From an uncultured Muribaculaceae bacterium (GTDB lineage: Bacteria; Bacteroidota; Bacteroidia; Bacteroidales; Muribaculaceae), in the NCBI GenBank assembly GCA_910587075.1, contig CAJUKE010000010.1:14248-71501 (forward strand): a DNA stretch of 57,254 bases, written 5' to 3'. The notes below the pieces were generated by a model. The model was not told the origin of the DNA, ran no database searches, and saw only the letters and a list, made by a program, of their open reading frames with translations. This document shows, one piece after another, positions 32,997 through 42,223 of this stretch. Positions within the stretch are counted from its first letter, which is position 1; every line of letters starts with the position of its first letter. A program made the translations under genes and the position numbers.

Positions 32997-35609
32997 ATGA
33001 ACAGACAGTTGATATGCGCCGCGGTGTTCGCGGCAGTAGTGATGCCTGCCGCCGCCCAGAACCAGGGCGGCGACCAGGACGCTATGCAGATGCCCGCGCT
33101 CACCATGCCCGGGATGCCCGGAATGCCCTCGATGGGGCTCCCCGGGGCCGGAGCGGGGAGCGCCGAGGAGGCTGTCGAGGCGGCCACCGACCTGTACAAG
33201 CAGTTCAAGTGGCAGAAATACGACGGCGAAACCGACGAAAAAATCTACCCCCTGGCCTACCAGACCTACCAGGCCGCCATCAAGGCCCTGGATATGTGCG
33301 CCCCCGGCTCGGAGCCTTACGGCAGGGCCCACGGCATGGTGGTCGACATCATGCCCGACCTGCTCCGCGGCGCCTCGTACTATTCGGGCCGTAACGAGGA
33401 GGCCGAGCTCCGCAAATTCGCCTTGGCATACGTCGACACCAAGACCCGCCCCGCCTTCAAGGATGAGAAATTCATCGAGCCGCAGGGCATGTACCCCGTG
33501 CTGGTGTACATCGCCGCCTCCGGGGCCTTCAACGGTGGCGACTACACCAACGCGGTGAAGTGCTTCGACGAGTATATAAAGGTGGGTCCCCCGGAGGAGA
33601 TGGCCCGCATTTACCTCTTCAAGATACATTCGCTGGCCAACCTGCGCCGCTTCGACGAGGCTGTGGAAACGGCTATGGAGGGGCTTTCACGCTTCCCCAA
33701 CGACGAGCCCCTGATGCTGGCCGGAGTGCAGGCGAGCGTCAACGGCCACAACTCCGAGCATCTCCAGGAGCTGCTCGACAAGCTGATGATTTTCAAGCCC
33801 AACGACGAGCAGCTCCTCAACATCCAGGGGCAGCTCTACGAGTCGCAGGGTGAGTTGCAGAAGGCCCTCGGCACCTACCAGGCCCTCTTCAATCTCCGCC
33901 CCGACAACCTCAACGTCGTAAGGCACCTGGCCATAGCCTACTTCAACCTCGGGGTCGACAACTACAACCAGATGATCTACGAGCCCGACGAGAAGCAGCA
34001 GCGCAAGTTCAAGCGCCAGAGCGACGAGTTCTTCGAGGCCGCGGTCGCCTATCTGGAGCCAGCGGTGGCCAACGACCCCTTCTCGCTCAAATACCTCAAG
34101 GCGCTGGGCGTGAGCTACGGATGCCTCGGGAGGCTCGACCGCTTCGCCGAGGTCAACAACCGCATCAAGGCTCTCGGCTCCAACCCCGTGTCGGAGAAGG
34201 ATATGCCCGCGATGGTGAGTGTCGACGGGAGCGCCTTCTCGGCCTCGGCCGCCGGTTCGGGCGCGAAGAAAACCAAGGAGGCCCCCCGCTACAGCGACTT
34301 CGCGCAGAGCTACGTCGAGAAGCGCCTCGGCGACTGGGTGAAGAAAGGTGAGTTCGAGAAGACCGACGCCTTCGTGGAGCGCGTGAGCGGCGACGGCGTG
34401 GAGCGCCGCAAGGCCGCGCTCCTCAAAGCCGCCGAGAAGGAGTACCTCACCCTCTACACCCGCCGCTTGACACTCTCCGACACCAAGCTCCTACCCTACG
34501 ACACCGACACCGAGACCTACACCCTCGAAACCTCCTACGGCCCGGTGATGGCACGCGTGCCCCTCGACAACGGCGAGGCAGAGCGCTTCAAGAGCGAGTG
34601 GGAGATGGCCAAGCTCCGCGAGCCGGGCTACTCGATCGACAACAACAAGGTGCGCCTGGCGAAGCTCAACGTGATTCTTCCCTCGGGCAAAACCTATGTG
34701 GCCGAGAACGCCGACGCCGCCTCGAAAACCACCGCCGTTAACGTCAAGAACCCCGAGATCACCCTCCCGGGTGGCATAGCCGCCAAGGGGGCCTCCGCCG
34801 CGAAGCCCAAGCGCACCTATGCGCAGAGCGATGTCGACCAGAACATCCCGGTCAACAAAACCGACGCCGCCAACACCTTCGCCGTCATCATCGCCAACGA
34901 GAACTACTCCAAGGCGGTCGACGTCGAGGCCGCGTCGCACGACGGAGCCGCCTTCGCCGACTACTGCAACCTCACCCTCGGCCTCCCCAAGAGCAACATC
35001 AGGGTGTACAACGACGCGTCGCTGGCCGAGATGCTCCGCGCTATGGCCGATATGCGCAACATCGCGTCGGTGACCTCGGGCAACGCCGAGCTGATATTCT
35101 ACTACGCCGGACACGGCGTGCCCGACGACGCCACCAAGGACGCGTTCCTCCTCCCGACCGACGGCGACGCCGCCGTGACGGAAACCTGCCTCTCGCTGGG
35201 ACGCCTCTACGACAACCTCGCCGCGCTCGACACCCGCCGCGTGCTGGTGTTCCTCGACGCGTGCTTCTCGGGAGCCACCCGCGAGGGTAAGATGCTCAAC
35301 GAGGCCCGCGGCGTCGAAATCAAGCCCAAAACCGAGGCCCCCAAGGGGAATATGTTCGTGCTCTCCGCCGCTTCCGACAGCGAGACGGCGCTCCCCTACA
35401 AGGAGAAGGCCCACGGCCTCTTCACCTACTACCTCCTGAAGAAACTCCAGGAGAGCAAGGGGAAGGTGTCGCTCGGCGAGCTCTCCGACTATGTGATCGA
35501 CAACGTGAGCCGCCAGTCGGTGATCGTCAACAGCAAGAAACAGACCCCCACCGCGACTGCCTCCGGGCGCCTCTCGGGCAAATGGCGCGGCGAAAAACTC
35601 AAGAACTGA
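32997..35609 (+). CDS. Periplasmic caspase-like (C14) peptidase with N-terminal TPR repeats
   Basis: An 870-residue exported protein. A short signal peptide (to about 21) is followed by a Met/Pro/Gly-rich linker (about 28-52), TPR-like helical repeats (about 55-410), a basic middle region, and a caspase-fold peptidase domain (about 625-850). The catalytic pair is intact: His706 in YYAGHGVPD and Cys756 in LDACFSGA, each after a hydrophobic strand as in caspases, metacaspases and orthocaspases. A small C-terminal part carries HGLFTYYLLKKLQE. TTG 32982 (MKNLLM...) is an alternative start five codons upstream. Most bacterial caspase homologs are cytosolic; export to the periplasm is unusual. Its gene is followed after one base by the DUF4384 gene. 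Confidence 0.85.
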   Translation: MNRQLICAAVFAAVVMPAAAQNQGGDQDAMQMPALTMPGMPGMPSMGLPGAGAGSAEEAVEAATDLYKQFKWQKYDGETDEKIYPLAYQTYQAAIKALDMCAPGSEPYGRAHGMVVDIMPDLLRGASYYSGRNEEAELRKFALAYVDTKTRPAFKDEKFIEPQGMYPVLVYIAASGAFNGGDYTNAVKCFDEYIKVGPPEEMARIYLFKIHSLANLRRFDEAVETAMEGLSRFPNDEPLMLAGVQASVNGHNSEHLQELLDKLMIFKPNDEQLLNIQGQLYESQGELQKALGTYQALFNLRPDNLNVVRHLAIAYFNLGVDNYNQMIYEPDEKQQRKFKRQSDEFFEAAVAYLEPAVANDPFSLKYLKALGVSYGCLGRLDRFAEVNNRIKALGSNPVSEKDMPAMVSVDGSAFSASAAGSGAKKTKEAPRYSDFAQSYVEKRLGDWVKKGEFEKTDAFVERVSGDGVERRKAALLKAAEKEYLTLYTRRLTLSDTKLLPYDTDTETYTLETSYGPVMARVPLDNGEAERFKSEWEMAKLREPGYSIDNNKVRLAKLNVILPSGKTYVAENADAASKTTAVNVKNPEITLPGGIAAKGASAAKPKRTYAQSDVDQNIPVNKTDAANTFAVIIANENYSKAVDVEAASHDGAAFADYCNLTLGLPKSNIRVYNDASLAEMLRAMADMRNIASVTSGNAELIFYYAGHGVPDDATKDAFLLPTDGDAAVTETCLSLGRLYDNLAALDTRRVLVFLDACFSGATREGKMLNEARGVEIKPKTEAPKGNMFVLSAASDSETALPYKEKAHGLFTYYLLKKLQESKGKVSLGELSDYVIDNVSRQSVIVNSKKQTPTATASGRLSGKWRGEKLKN

Positions 35610-35610
35610 T

Positions 35611-36489
35611 ATGAGAAGCGTTCTACGACTTATAATGGCCCTCGCGGCGTTCGCCCTCTCGCTGGCAGCTTCGGCGAAGGGCAACGAGCGCGTCAGCGGC
35701 ACTTTCACCTACATAGGGCAAGGGCACGAGTCGCGCGACGTGTGCCGCGAGAAGGCCTACCACGGGGCCTGTGTCGAGGCCATCGGCAACAAGTTCGGAT
35801 GGGTCGTGAGCGGTGTCACCTCGCAGGTCGAAACCGCCTCGAAAGGTAAGGAGGATCTCTACTTCCAGCAGGCCCACCAGCGCGCCGCCCGCGGCGAGTG
35901 GGTGGCCGACGACGGCGAGCCCAAGTATGAGTACGCTTTCGACAAGGACGGCTGCATCACCGTTACCTGCACCGTGAAGGGTTTTGCCCGCCCACTCAGC
36001 AACGAGCGCACCGACTTCGAAGCCATAGTGCTCCGCAACGGCTCCGAGCGGGGGAACGCCTCCTCGGAGTTCCACAGCGGCGACTGGTTCCGGCTGCTGC
36101 TCCACGCTCCGGCCGACGGCTACGCCGCGGTGTTCCTCATCGGCGACGACCACACCGTGAGCACCCTGCTCCCTTACTCCGGCGCTCCGGCCGACGCGGC
36201 CCGCGTAAAGGGTGGGCGCGACCAGGTGTTCTTCGACCCCGCTTTCGCCCCGAGGGAGGAGCGCCACCTGGTCGACGAGCTTCGCCTCACAGCCGACTCC
36301 GACCTCGACCACTACCGCCTGTGCGTGGTCTACTCACCCCGCAAGTTCGTAAAGCCCAACGACTCCGTGGCGGGTGAACTGGTGCCCCGGCAGCTCAAGC
36401 TGGCCGACTTCAACCGCTGGCTTCAAAAGGTTACCGACGCCGACCCCGCCGTGTCGGTCAAGAACGCCACAATCACCGTGGTGCCCTGA
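35611..36489 (+). CDS. Exported DUF4384-domain protein, partner of the caspase
   Basis: A 292-residue protein with a signal peptide (to about 22). Residues 30-135 resemble LPP20/FlgT-like domains (GTFTYIGQGHESRDVCREKAYHGA, then VTCTVKGFARPL). Residues 150-235 form a DUF4384 domain: HSGDWFRLLLHAPADGYAAV, then FLIGDDHTVSTLLPY. DUF4384 often lies next to caspase-fold peptidases in bacterial genomes, and here it begins one base after the caspase stop. It may regulate or recruit substrates; that is inference. Confidence 0.75.
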   Translation: MRSVLRLIMALAAFALSLAASAKGNERVSGTFTYIGQGHESRDVCREKAYHGACVEAIGNKFGWVVSGVTSQVETASKGKEDLYFQQAHQRAARGEWVADDGEPKYEYAFDKDGCITVTCTVKGFARPLSNERTDFEAIVLRNGSERGNASSEFHSGDWFRLLLHAPADGYAAVFLIGDDHTVSTLLPYSGAPADAARVKGGRDQVFFDPAFAPREERHLVDELRLTADSDLDHYRLCVVYSPRKFVKPNDSVAGELVPRQLKLADFNRWLQKVTDADPAVSVKNATITVVP

Positions 36490-36535
36490 CCGCAACAAAA
36501 ATTAGTATAATAAACCAACATAATATCAAATAGTT

Positions 36536-37171
36536 ATGAAAAGATTCCTTTCTATCCTGCTGGCAGTATGCGTGATGGCCTCCACCGCCCTCTGCGCCGC
36601 CGAACTCGACAAAAAGACCCTCAAGCGTCTCGAAAAAGAGAAAAAAGAGAAACTCAAAGAGTATAAGAAGCAGGGCTGGCAGCTCCTGGGCTCCACCCGC
36701 ACCATCGACGGCACCCTGATGCGCCACTACGAGAAGCTCGAAAAGCTCGGCGACGACGGCCGCGAGGTTTCCGGCATCGCCACCTCCGTGAAGTCGAAGA
36801 ACAACGGCAAGCAGATCGCCACCAACAACGCCTGCATCACCTACGGCCAGCAGGCCGGCTCGACCCTCCGCGGCCGCGTGCTCTCGGAGTCGAACGTGAA
36901 CACCACCGACCCCACCACCGAGTTCGAAAACTTCTTCCAGGCCTACGAGCGCGAAGTGGAGAAGGAAATCAAGGGTGAGATGGAGGAGAGCTTCTCGATT
37001 ATCCGCACCAACCCCGACGGCACCTACGAAGTACAGTCGTACTTCATCGTGAGCGAGAGCGCCGCCTCCAAGGCCCGCATGCGCGCCCTGGAGAACTCCA
37101 TGCGCGAAAGCGAGATGGCCCGCGCCCACGCCGAGAAGATTTCCGGCTTCGTGCAGAAGGCTTTCGAATAA
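36536..37171 (+). CDS. Small exported protein of the caspase operon, LPP20-like
   Basis: A 211-residue protein with a signal peptide cleaved near A-L-C-A-A (about 21). A highly charged helix follows (KKTLKRLEKEKKEKLKEYKK), then an alpha/beta region (NGKQIATNNACITYGQQAG, FENFFQAYEREVEKEIKGEMEE, YEVQSYFIVSESAASKARMRAL). The last part, where strand and helix precede a series of Ala/Arg-rich turns, recalls LPP20-type domains and partly resembles the N-terminal part of the DUF4384 product. The residue before the Cys is Leu, so it is not a lipoprotein. Function unknown. Confidence 0.65.
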   Translation: MKRFLSILLAVCVMASTALCAAELDKKTLKRLEKEKKEKLKEYKKQGWQLLGSTRTIDGTLMRHYEKLEKLGDDGREVSGIATSVKSKNNGKQIATNNACITYGQQAGSTLRGRVLSESNVNTTDPTTEFENFFQAYEREVEKEIKGEMEESFSIIRTNPDGTYEVQSYFIVSESAASKARMRALENSMRESEMARAHAEKISGFVQKAFE

Positions 37172-37232
37172 TCACAATGGTTTCGGCGGGCGCGCCCCCG
37201 CGCCCCGTAATATTTGGCAATCAGCCTAATCA

Positions 37233-38699
37233 ATGAAACGACGCACATCTATCTTGTTCCTCGCCGCGGCCACCGCGTTGGTGGCCGCGGCCCAGGGAAC
37301 TTCCTATGAGGAGTTCCGCCGCGGCATGTACGAGCGCTACAACAATTTCCGCGAGGGGATGTATGAGCGCTACGACGAGTTCCTGGCCGGGGCCTGGGCC
37401 GACTATGAGGTGATCGCCGGGCAGAAACGCTCGACGGCACCCAAGCCGCGCACCGCCCCGAAGGTGCCCGACGCCCCGGCGCTAACCTCCCCGAAGGAGA
37501 TCAAGGCCCCTGAGGCTCCGGCGATTCCGGTGATTCCGGCGGCTCCGTCGGACGGGTCGGACGGGTCGGACTTGCCCGGGATGACTGAACAGCCCGAAGT
37601 GAGCCAGGCGCCCCAGGCGGAGTTCGACTTCTATGGTATGACGCTTGGTATTCCCGACCCCGGGTTGGAGATTCCCCGCACGGTGGTCGACAAACAGGAT
37701 CTCGCGGCACGGTGGCGCTCGCTAAGCAAGGACCGCAAGGCCCGCGCCGCGCTCGCCTCGCTCCGCTCCCTGGCTTCGGAGCTGAAACTCAACGACTATC
37801 TCACCCTGGAGATGGTGCGCTCCTATGTGGGCGCCCGCCACGCTTCGGCCGGGAGCGCCTCAAAGGCTTCGCTGGCCCACTTCCTGCTCGTCGGTATGGG
37901 CTACGACGTGCGCCTTGGCATTACCGGCGAACGCGACGGGGTGCTCCTGGTGCCCCTGCGACAGGAGGTGGCCGAACACCCCTTCCTGAAGCTCGATGGG
38001 CGGAAGTACTACATCTTCATGGACCGCAAGCTCGCCAAGGCCGACTATGCCCGCACCTCGATCAGCACCTGCGACGTCACTTCCGACGGTTCGCTCTCCG
38101 ACATCGACTGCGCCCTCTCCGACCTCAACCTCCCTTACAAGCCGCACCACTACAAGGTCGACAACGGCACGCTGCGCATCGAAGGGGAGGTGAACGCCAA
38201 TATCTTCCCCGTGCTCCGCCGCTACCCGCTGATGCAGACCGGCGACTTCGCCCGCTCGACAGTGCAGCCCCAGGTGCGCGCCGACATCGTCGGCCAGCTC
38301 GCCGCCCAGCTCGAAGGGAAGCCAAAGGCGCAGGCCGTCGACGAGCTGCTCAAATTCATCCAGAGCGGTTTCGACTACGCCACCGACGAGGATTTCCACG
38401 GCTACGAGAAGCCTTACTTCCTCGAAGAGAACCTTTTCTATCCGAAAAACGACTGCGAGGACCGCGCCATCTTCTACACCTATATGCTGTGGAACGTGCT
38501 CGGGGTCCCCAACCACCTGATCGCGTACCCGGGCCACGAGAGCGCCTCGCTGGTGCTCGACGAGCTCCCCGGGGGCGACTCGTACCACTTCGAGGGGAAG
38601 CGCTACCTCATTTCCGACCCCACATACATCGGGGCCTCCACCGGCCAGTGCATGCCCGACTACCTCTCGACCGCCCCGGTGATCGACAACGCCTATTGA
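37233..38699 (+). CDS. Exported transglutaminase-like protein
   Basis: A 488-residue protein with a signal peptide (to about 20). An N-terminal tandem repeat follows (FRRGMYERYNNF / FREGMYERYDEF), then a Pro/Ala-rich linker (about 65-120) with a 9-base DNA repeat coding SDG. The C-terminal domain (about 340-488) has a transglutaminase/papain-like triad: Cys408 in NDCEDRA, His435 in GHESAS, Asp462 in ISDPTY. Such domains are peptidases or protein crosslinkers. It is the last gene of the caspase operon, 61 bases after its neighbour and before a strong terminator. Whether it matures or attaches the other products is unknown. Confidence 0.78.
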   Translation: MKRRTSILFLAAATALVAAAQGTSYEEFRRGMYERYNNFREGMYERYDEFLAGAWADYEVIAGQKRSTAPKPRTAPKVPDAPALTSPKEIKAPEAPAIPVIPAAPSDGSDGSDLPGMTEQPEVSQAPQAEFDFYGMTLGIPDPGLEIPRTVVDKQDLAARWRSLSKDRKARAALASLRSLASELKLNDYLTLEMVRSYVGARHASAGSASKASLAHFLLVGMGYDVRLGITGERDGVLLVPLRQEVAEHPFLKLDGRKYYIFMDRKLAKADYARTSISTCDVTSDGSLSDIDCALSDLNLPYKPHHYKVDNGTLRIEGEVNANIFPVLRRYPLMQTGDFARSTVQPQVRADIVGQLAAQLEGKPKAQAVDELLKFIQSGFDYATDEDFHGYEKPYFLEENLFYPKNDCEDRAIFYTYMLWNVLGVPNHLIAYPGHESASLVLDELPGGDSYHFEGKRYLISDPTYIGASTGQCMPDYLSTAPVIDNAY

Positions 38700-38725
38700 A
38701 CACCTGCTGAACGCGTATTTTTACC

Positions 38726-38755
38726 AAATGCCCGGAATTTTTTCCGGGCATTTTG
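38726..38755 (+). terminator. Rho-independent terminator of the caspase operon
   Basis: Perfect 12-base stem AAATGCCCGGAA (38726-38737) / TTCCGGGCATTT (38742-38753), loop TTTT, then TG and more Ts. The following stretch to 38991 has no recognisable gene. Confidence 0.87.
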
Positions 38756-38991
38756 TTTGCTGCGGCCCTCCGACGCGTTATATTCGCGGTGCGAAACAAT
38801 CCGTCGCCCCCCACTCAAGGCCGGGGCGCGGTTGTGGCGGGATTACATAACCTCGGCAATTCGGCCCCCGCGGCTGAAAGTTATGGGACGGCTCTTCCCG
38901 CCGACAGTCACGGCGCCTCCGGGCGTTAGAAACCGATTGTTATCACAGCCCCGCGTCCCGTCTTGCGGAGCACGACAAAAAGTTACTTAGT

Positions 38992-40329
38992 ATGCGTTTC
39001 ACAACGTCATGCGCCGTGCTCGCGTGCCTCTGCCTCGGCGCTTCAGCTGAAATTCTGCCATCCGACCCCACCATGATTCTCGGCGGGTCGGCAGTTACAA
39101 TCCTCCCCTCCGAACTCACCTCCTCCGGCGAAGGGTGTTTCATGATCGGTGAGGCCGACGGAAAAGTGTCGGTCCACGACGCCTCGTTCGAGAAGCTCCG
39201 CACGCTCGAATCCCCCTCCTTCCCCGATGCGGTAATGAACATGGAGCAGCGCTCCAAAATCATGGCGTACACCGAGCGCTACCAGGGTGGGGGAGTGATG
39301 GACAACTATCAGTTCCAGTCGATCGACGAAGTCCGCGACTATCTCCGCGGGCAGGGCATCAAATGGAAGGCCGAAGTGCTGGATGAAAAAAGCGGCAACG
39401 GCGACATCCTTTTCGTGGTGTCGTACCTCTCCGACTTCCTCAAGCCCTATTTCGACGACGCGGCGCAATGGCGCCCCGGCTTCCGCCCCCCGGTGATTCC
39501 CGCCGACTACGACCTCCCCTACGAGGTTTACCGCTATTACGCTCCCTCCGAAAAGAAGTACCTCAATTACGAACGGTGGCCGACCGCCACGGATTACCGC
39601 ACCGAGTTCTATACTCCGTGGGAATCCTTCGCGGTGAACCAGGAGGTGTGTCCCGTGAGCGCGTCGTATCAGACCGAGCAGCACTCCGACAACAACGTCG
39701 CGTACGGGATGATCAACAACATCGTTACCTGGAGCCAGACCCTCTTCAACGACGACGACAGCTTCGAGTGCCTCGTGCCCGACTATGAGACAGTGCCGTT
39801 GAAAGAGAAGGGCTTGCAGTGGGTCAACGACTTCTGCCAGTACGAAACCCGCGGCGACTCCGTGCGCGTCAGCGGCTACTCGGTGTATAACGACCGCGGA
39901 GCGCGCTTAGCGTCGCTGAACCTCCCCTCGGGCTACGATGTGATCGGCGCTCCGCGCATTATGTCGCTTAAAAACAGGGCATACATTTCGATATACGCCT
40001 CCCTCGATAAGGACCAATACCTGCTGATGTACGCCATCGACCGCGCCACTGGCTCGCTCCGTAGCGTCGCCGCCCCCGTCAGGGTAGCCGTGAGCCCCAC
40101 CGCATGCGATAGCGGCACCCCCGTTAACGTCACCCTCGGCAACGCCTCAGCCCGCCCCGTGCGCATCGCCGCCACCTCCCTCAGCGGCGCCGCTGTGGCC
40201 ACCGGCTCGATACCCCCCGGGGCCACCGCCTCCACCCTCGACACCACAGGCCTCCCCTCCGGCATGTACATCGTCACCGTCAGCGACTCCTCCACCGTCA
40301 ACGAGTCCTCCAAAATCCTCGTCCGCTGA
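38992..40329 (+). CDS. Secreted protein with T9SS-like C-terminal domain, function unknown
   Basis: A 445-residue protein with a signal peptide cleaved near G-A-S-A (19). The body is not recognised. It is rich in Tyr and Asp, with YYAPSEKKYLNYERWPTATD and NNVAYGMINNIVTWSQ, and has short beta segments near 270-335. The C-terminal 75 residues resemble a T9SS type A sorting domain (ATSLSGAAVATGSI, LPSGMYIVTVSD, SKILVR). It is monocistronic with a terminator behind it. A weak -7-like TATATTCG lies about 210 bases upstream, but no clear promoter was found. Confidence 0.7.
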   Translation: MRFTTSCAVLACLCLGASAEILPSDPTMILGGSAVTILPSELTSSGEGCFMIGEADGKVSVHDASFEKLRTLESPSFPDAVMNMEQRSKIMAYTERYQGGGVMDNYQFQSIDEVRDYLRGQGIKWKAEVLDEKSGNGDILFVVSYLSDFLKPYFDDAAQWRPGFRPPVIPADYDLPYEVYRYYAPSEKKYLNYERWPTATDYRTEFYTPWESFAVNQEVCPVSASYQTEQHSDNNVAYGMINNIVTWSQTLFNDDDSFECLVPDYETVPLKEKGLQWVNDFCQYETRGDSVRVSGYSVYNDRGARLASLNLPSGYDVIGAPRIMSLKNRAYISIYASLDKDQYLLMYAIDRATGSLRSVAAPVRVAVSPTACDSGTPVNVTLGNASARPVRIAATSLSGAAVATGSIPPGATASTLDTTGLPSGMYIVTVSDSSTVNESSKILVR

Positions 40330-40367
40330 CCTTTTAGGATATTCGGTCGTAAGCGACGATAAAAAAC

Positions 40368-40397
40368 AACGGCGCGTCAATCGTGGCGCGCCGTTTT
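40368..40397 (+). terminator. Rho-independent terminator
   Basis: Stem AACGGCGCG (40368-40376) / CGCGCCGTT (40387-40395) followed by four Ts in total. Confidence 0.78.
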
Positions 40398-40400
40398 AAT

Positions 40401-40431
40401 TTTGAGGGGGAGGGGATTTTTGCTAATTTCG
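40401..40431 (+). promoter_or_regulatory. Promoter of the aspS operon
   Basis: TTTG (40401-40404), 19 bases, TAATTTCG (40424-40431; one mismatch). Leader of about 22 bases to ATG 40460. Confidence 0.65.
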
Positions 40432-40459
40432 CGGTTAGGAAATCATTAAGCTATCATAG

Positions 40460-42223
40460 ATGTACAGAACTAATACATGCGGGGAGCTGCGGCTCTCCGA
40501 CGCCGGCCGCGAGGTGACTCTCGCAGGCTGGGTGCAGCGTGTCCGCAAGATGGGCGGTATGACCTTCGTCGACCTCCGCGACCGCTACGGCATCACCCAG
40601 GTGGTGTTTAACAATTCCGACAACGCCGAGCTCTGCGAGGCCGCCAACCACCTGGGCCGCGAGTTCGTGGCTCAGGTTACTGGCAAGGTGCAGGAGCGCG
40701 AGGCCAAGAACCCGAACCTCCCCACCGGCGACATCGAGCTGATCGCCACCGGCCTTACGGTGCTCAACCGCTCGGAGGTGCCCCCCTTCACCATCGAGGA
40801 GGAGACCGACGGCGGCGACGACCTCCGCATGAAGTTCCGCTACCTCGACCTGCGCCGCCCCAACGTGCGCCGCAACCTTGAGCTGCGCCACCGCATGACT
40901 ATGGAGGTGCGCCGCTACCTCGACTCCAAGGGATTCCTCGAAATCGAGACCCCGATGCTCGTGGGCTCGACCCCCGAGGGCGCGCGCGACTTCGTGGTGC
41001 CCTCGCGTATGAACCCCGGCCAGTTCTACGCCCTTCCCCAGTCGCCCCAGACCCTCAAGCAGTTGCTTATGGTGTCGGGCATGGACCGCTACTTCCAAAT
41101 TGTTAAGTGCTTCCGCGACGAGGACCTCCGCGCCGACCGCCAGCCCGAGTTCACCCAGATCGACTGCGAGATGAGCTACGTCGAACAGGACGACATCATA
41201 AACCTCTTCGAGGGTATGGCCAAGCACCTCTTCAAGGAGCTCCGCGGCGTGGAACTCACCGAGCCTTTCATCCGCATGCCCTGGGCCGAGGCCATGAAGC
41301 TTTACGGCTCCGACAAGCCCGACCTTCGTTTCGGCATGACGTTCGTCGAACTGATGGACGTGCTCAAGGGTCACGGCTTCTCGGTGTTCGACGACGCTGC
41401 CTACATCGGCGGCATCTGCGCCAAGGGGGCGGCTTCCTACACCCGCAAGCAGCTCGACCAGCTCACCGACTTCGTGAAGCGCCCGCAGATCGGCGCCAAG
41501 GGTATGGTTTACGCCCGCGTCGAGGCTGACGGCAACGTCAAGTCGTCGGTCGACAAGTTCTACTCGCAGGAAACCCTCCAGAAGCTCCGCGAGGCCATGG
41601 GCGCCGAACCGGGCGACCTTATCCTGATCCTCTCTGGCGACGACGCGATGAAGACCCGCAAGCAGCTCTGCGAGCTCCGCCTGGAGATGGGCAACCGCCT
41701 GGGTCTGCGCGACAAGAACAAGTTCGCCTGCCTCTGGGTGGTCGATTTCCCGATGTTCGAGTGGAGCGACGAGGAGCAGCGCCTGATGGCCATGCACCAC
41801 CCCTTCACCCACCCCAAGGACGAGGATATCGCCCTGCTCGACACCGACCCGGCCGCTGTGCGCGCCGACGCCTACGATATGGTGGTCAACGGCGTCGAGG
41901 TCGGCGGCGGCTCGATCCGTATCCACGACTCGGCCCTGCAGGCCAAGATGTTCGAGATTCTCGGCTTCACCCCAGAGAAGGCACAGGAGCAGTTCGGCTT
42001 CCTGATGAACGCCTTCAAGTACGGCGCGCCCCCTCACGGCGGCCTGGCCTACGGCCTCGACCGCTGGGTGAGCCTCTTCGCCGGGCTCGACAGCATCCGC
42101 GACTGCATCGCCTTCCCCAAGAACAATTCCGGCCGCGACGTGATGCTCGACGCTCCCGCCGCGCTCGACCCCAAGCAGCTCGACGAGCTGCAGCTCGCCC
42201 TCGACCTTAAGGAAAAGGCATGA
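40460..42223 (+). CDS. aspS: Aspartyl-tRNA synthetase
   Basis: A 587-residue bacterial-type class II synthetase. N-terminal OB-fold anticodon-binding domain (GWVQRVRKMGGMTFVDLRDR), class II core with motif 2 in FRDEDLRADRQPEFTQID, the bacterial insertion (GAD) domain (about 290-420), and motif 3 GLAYGLDRWVSLFAG near 535. Whether it also charges tRNA-Asn depends on an amidotransferase not seen here. Its stop overlaps the ATG of the Nif3-like gene by 4 bases. Confidence 0.97.
   Translation: MYRTNTCGELRLSDAGREVTLAGWVQRVRKMGGMTFVDLRDRYGITQVVFNNSDNAELCEAANHLGREFVAQVTGKVQEREAKNPNLPTGDIELIATGLTVLNRSEVPPFTIEEETDGGDDLRMKFRYLDLRRPNVRRNLELRHRMTMEVRRYLDSKGFLEIETPMLVGSTPEGARDFVVPSRMNPGQFYALPQSPQTLKQLLMVSGMDRYFQIVKCFRDEDLRADRQPEFTQIDCEMSYVEQDDIINLFEGMAKHLFKELRGVELTEPFIRMPWAEAMKLYGSDKPDLRFGMTFVELMDVLKGHGFSVFDDAAYIGGICAKGAASYTRKQLDQLTDFVKRPQIGAKGMVYARVEADGNVKSSVDKFYSQETLQKLREAMGAEPGDLILILSGDDAMKTRKQLCELRLEMGNRLGLRDKNKFACLWVVDFPMFEWSDEEQRLMAMHHPFTHPKDEDIALLDTDPAAVRADAYDMVVNGVEVGGGSIRIHDSALQAKMFEILGFTPEKAQEQFGFLMNAFKYGAPPHGGLAYGLDRWVSLFAGLDSIRDCIAFPKNNSGRDVMLDAPAALDPKQLDELQLALDLKEKA

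Noticed and set aside
38757..38990. A 77-codon frame after the caspase operon
   Set aside because: Starts only at TTG, is Arg/Pro-rich as random GC-rich DNA, and lies in a gap next to a terminator.
40454..42037. A 527-codon open frame opposite aspS
   Set aside because: Antisense shadow of a well recognised gene; no family-like motifs.
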